Shown in pieces: positions 63,772-64,000 of a DNA stretch of 64,000 nucleotides. A program made the translations under genes and the position numbers. Within the stretch, counting starts at the first letter, position 1, and every line of letters begins with the position of its first letter. Under the pieces are notes generated by a model that saw nothing but the letters and a program-made list of their open reading frames with translations, was not told the DNA's origin and made no database searches. The stretch is from Pirellulales bacterium (GTDB taxonomy: Bacteria; Planctomycetota; Planctomycetia; Pirellulales; JACPPG01), in assembly GCA_036499395.1 (NCBI GenBank), contig DASYDW010000062.1:62001-126000 (forward strand), read 5' to 3'.

Positions 63772-64000
63772 TGTCTGTTCTTAATAGTCGCTCGATTCGT
63801 CGCGTCGTTACAGCCCACGGAAAAATTCTCGAAAAATGAGAACATCGGCGCGTCATTGAACCGCCAGCAGGAAAAGACCGGCACGCACGCCCCCCTGGTG
63901 GACGTCGGGGTTACAAGGCACCATAGTAGGTCCTCTGGGGCCAAACCGCTGACACCCGGGCCGGAGCCGCTGACCCCTGATTTTCGATCCACCGACCCGA
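63772..64000. other. Region upstream of the sigma gene
   Basis: No supportable gene. Two CCGCTGAC motifs (near 63946 and 63968) suggest an intergenic repeat. The minus-strand frame here has no family features. Confidence 0.4.

Noticed and set aside
63735..63992. An 85-residue minus-strand frame upstream of the sigma gene
   Set aside because: No RBS, no recognisable domain, and its end overlaps the sigma gene start region in a different frame.

Overview
The window is a 64 kb stretch of a high-GC bacterial chromosome that looks planctomycetal (Pirellulales-like). The signs are: a DUF1559-type prepilin-like protein, two PEP-CTERM proteins (one with dockerin repeats), a Ser/Thr kinase with a Pro/Ala linker and a C-terminal membrane anchor, a Tat-exported Gfo/Idh/MocA oxidoreductase, a PQQ-type beta-propeller protein, an ECF sigma/anti-sigma-like pair, and short membrane proteins sharing an N-terminal RRW.xFG motif. 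Genus-level placement is inference. I see no rRNA, tRNA, CRISPR array, insertion sequence or prophage. The region reads as core chromosome plus lineage-specific secreted and membrane proteins.

Layout. 0.5-6.7 kb: a TPR-thioredoxin fusion protein, a histidine phosphatase, an FAD-linked oxidase, a STAS-domain protein and thiol peroxidase. 7.4-11.7 kb: primary-type sigma factor (rpoD-like), a strongly structured intergenic segment that looks like a terminated non-coding RNA, a second TPR protein paralogous to the first, and a small cationic secreted protein. 12.2-22 kb: an M2/M3-like metallopeptidase, short and long membrane proteins, a DUF1559 protein and two divergent PEP-CTERM proteins. 22.2-31.9 kb: a complete phosphate-starvation locus, phoB-phoR-pstS-pstC-pstA-pstB-phoU, with matching 11-bp-spaced direct repeats ahead of phoB and pstS that look like Pho boxes. 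32.2-35.3 kb: a beta-propeller protein, an alpha/beta hydrolase and an SGNH hydrolase. 35.3-39.9 kb (minus strand): an adaptor, ATPase and two FtsX-type permeases forming a MacAB-like exporter. 40.5-43.7 kb: a Ser/Thr kinase and a Gfo/Idh/MocA protein. 44-47.2 kb (minus strand): argB-argD-argF. 47.4-54.6 kb (plus strand): glmU (first domain only)-prs-rplY-pth-rpsF-ssb-rplI-dnaB, which joins two widely conserved bacterial gene strings but lacks rpsR. 55-58.4 kb: a BamA-like Omp85 protein with an unusually long disordered linker. 58.6-63.8 kb: apt, an acidic small protein, and a minus-strand cluster of ECF sigma factor (apparently frameshifted), membrane anti-sigma-like protein and thioredoxin-TPR protein.

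How the genes work together: the Pho locus senses and imports phosphate. The glmU/prs/rplY/pth and rpsF/ssb/rplI/dnaB runs serve cell-wall precursor and PRPP supply, translation and replication. argB/D/F cover three steps of arginine synthesis. The MacAB-like exporter and BamA-like protein serve envelope export and assembly. The intergenic regions carry several palindromic repeat elements and clear intrinsic terminators.
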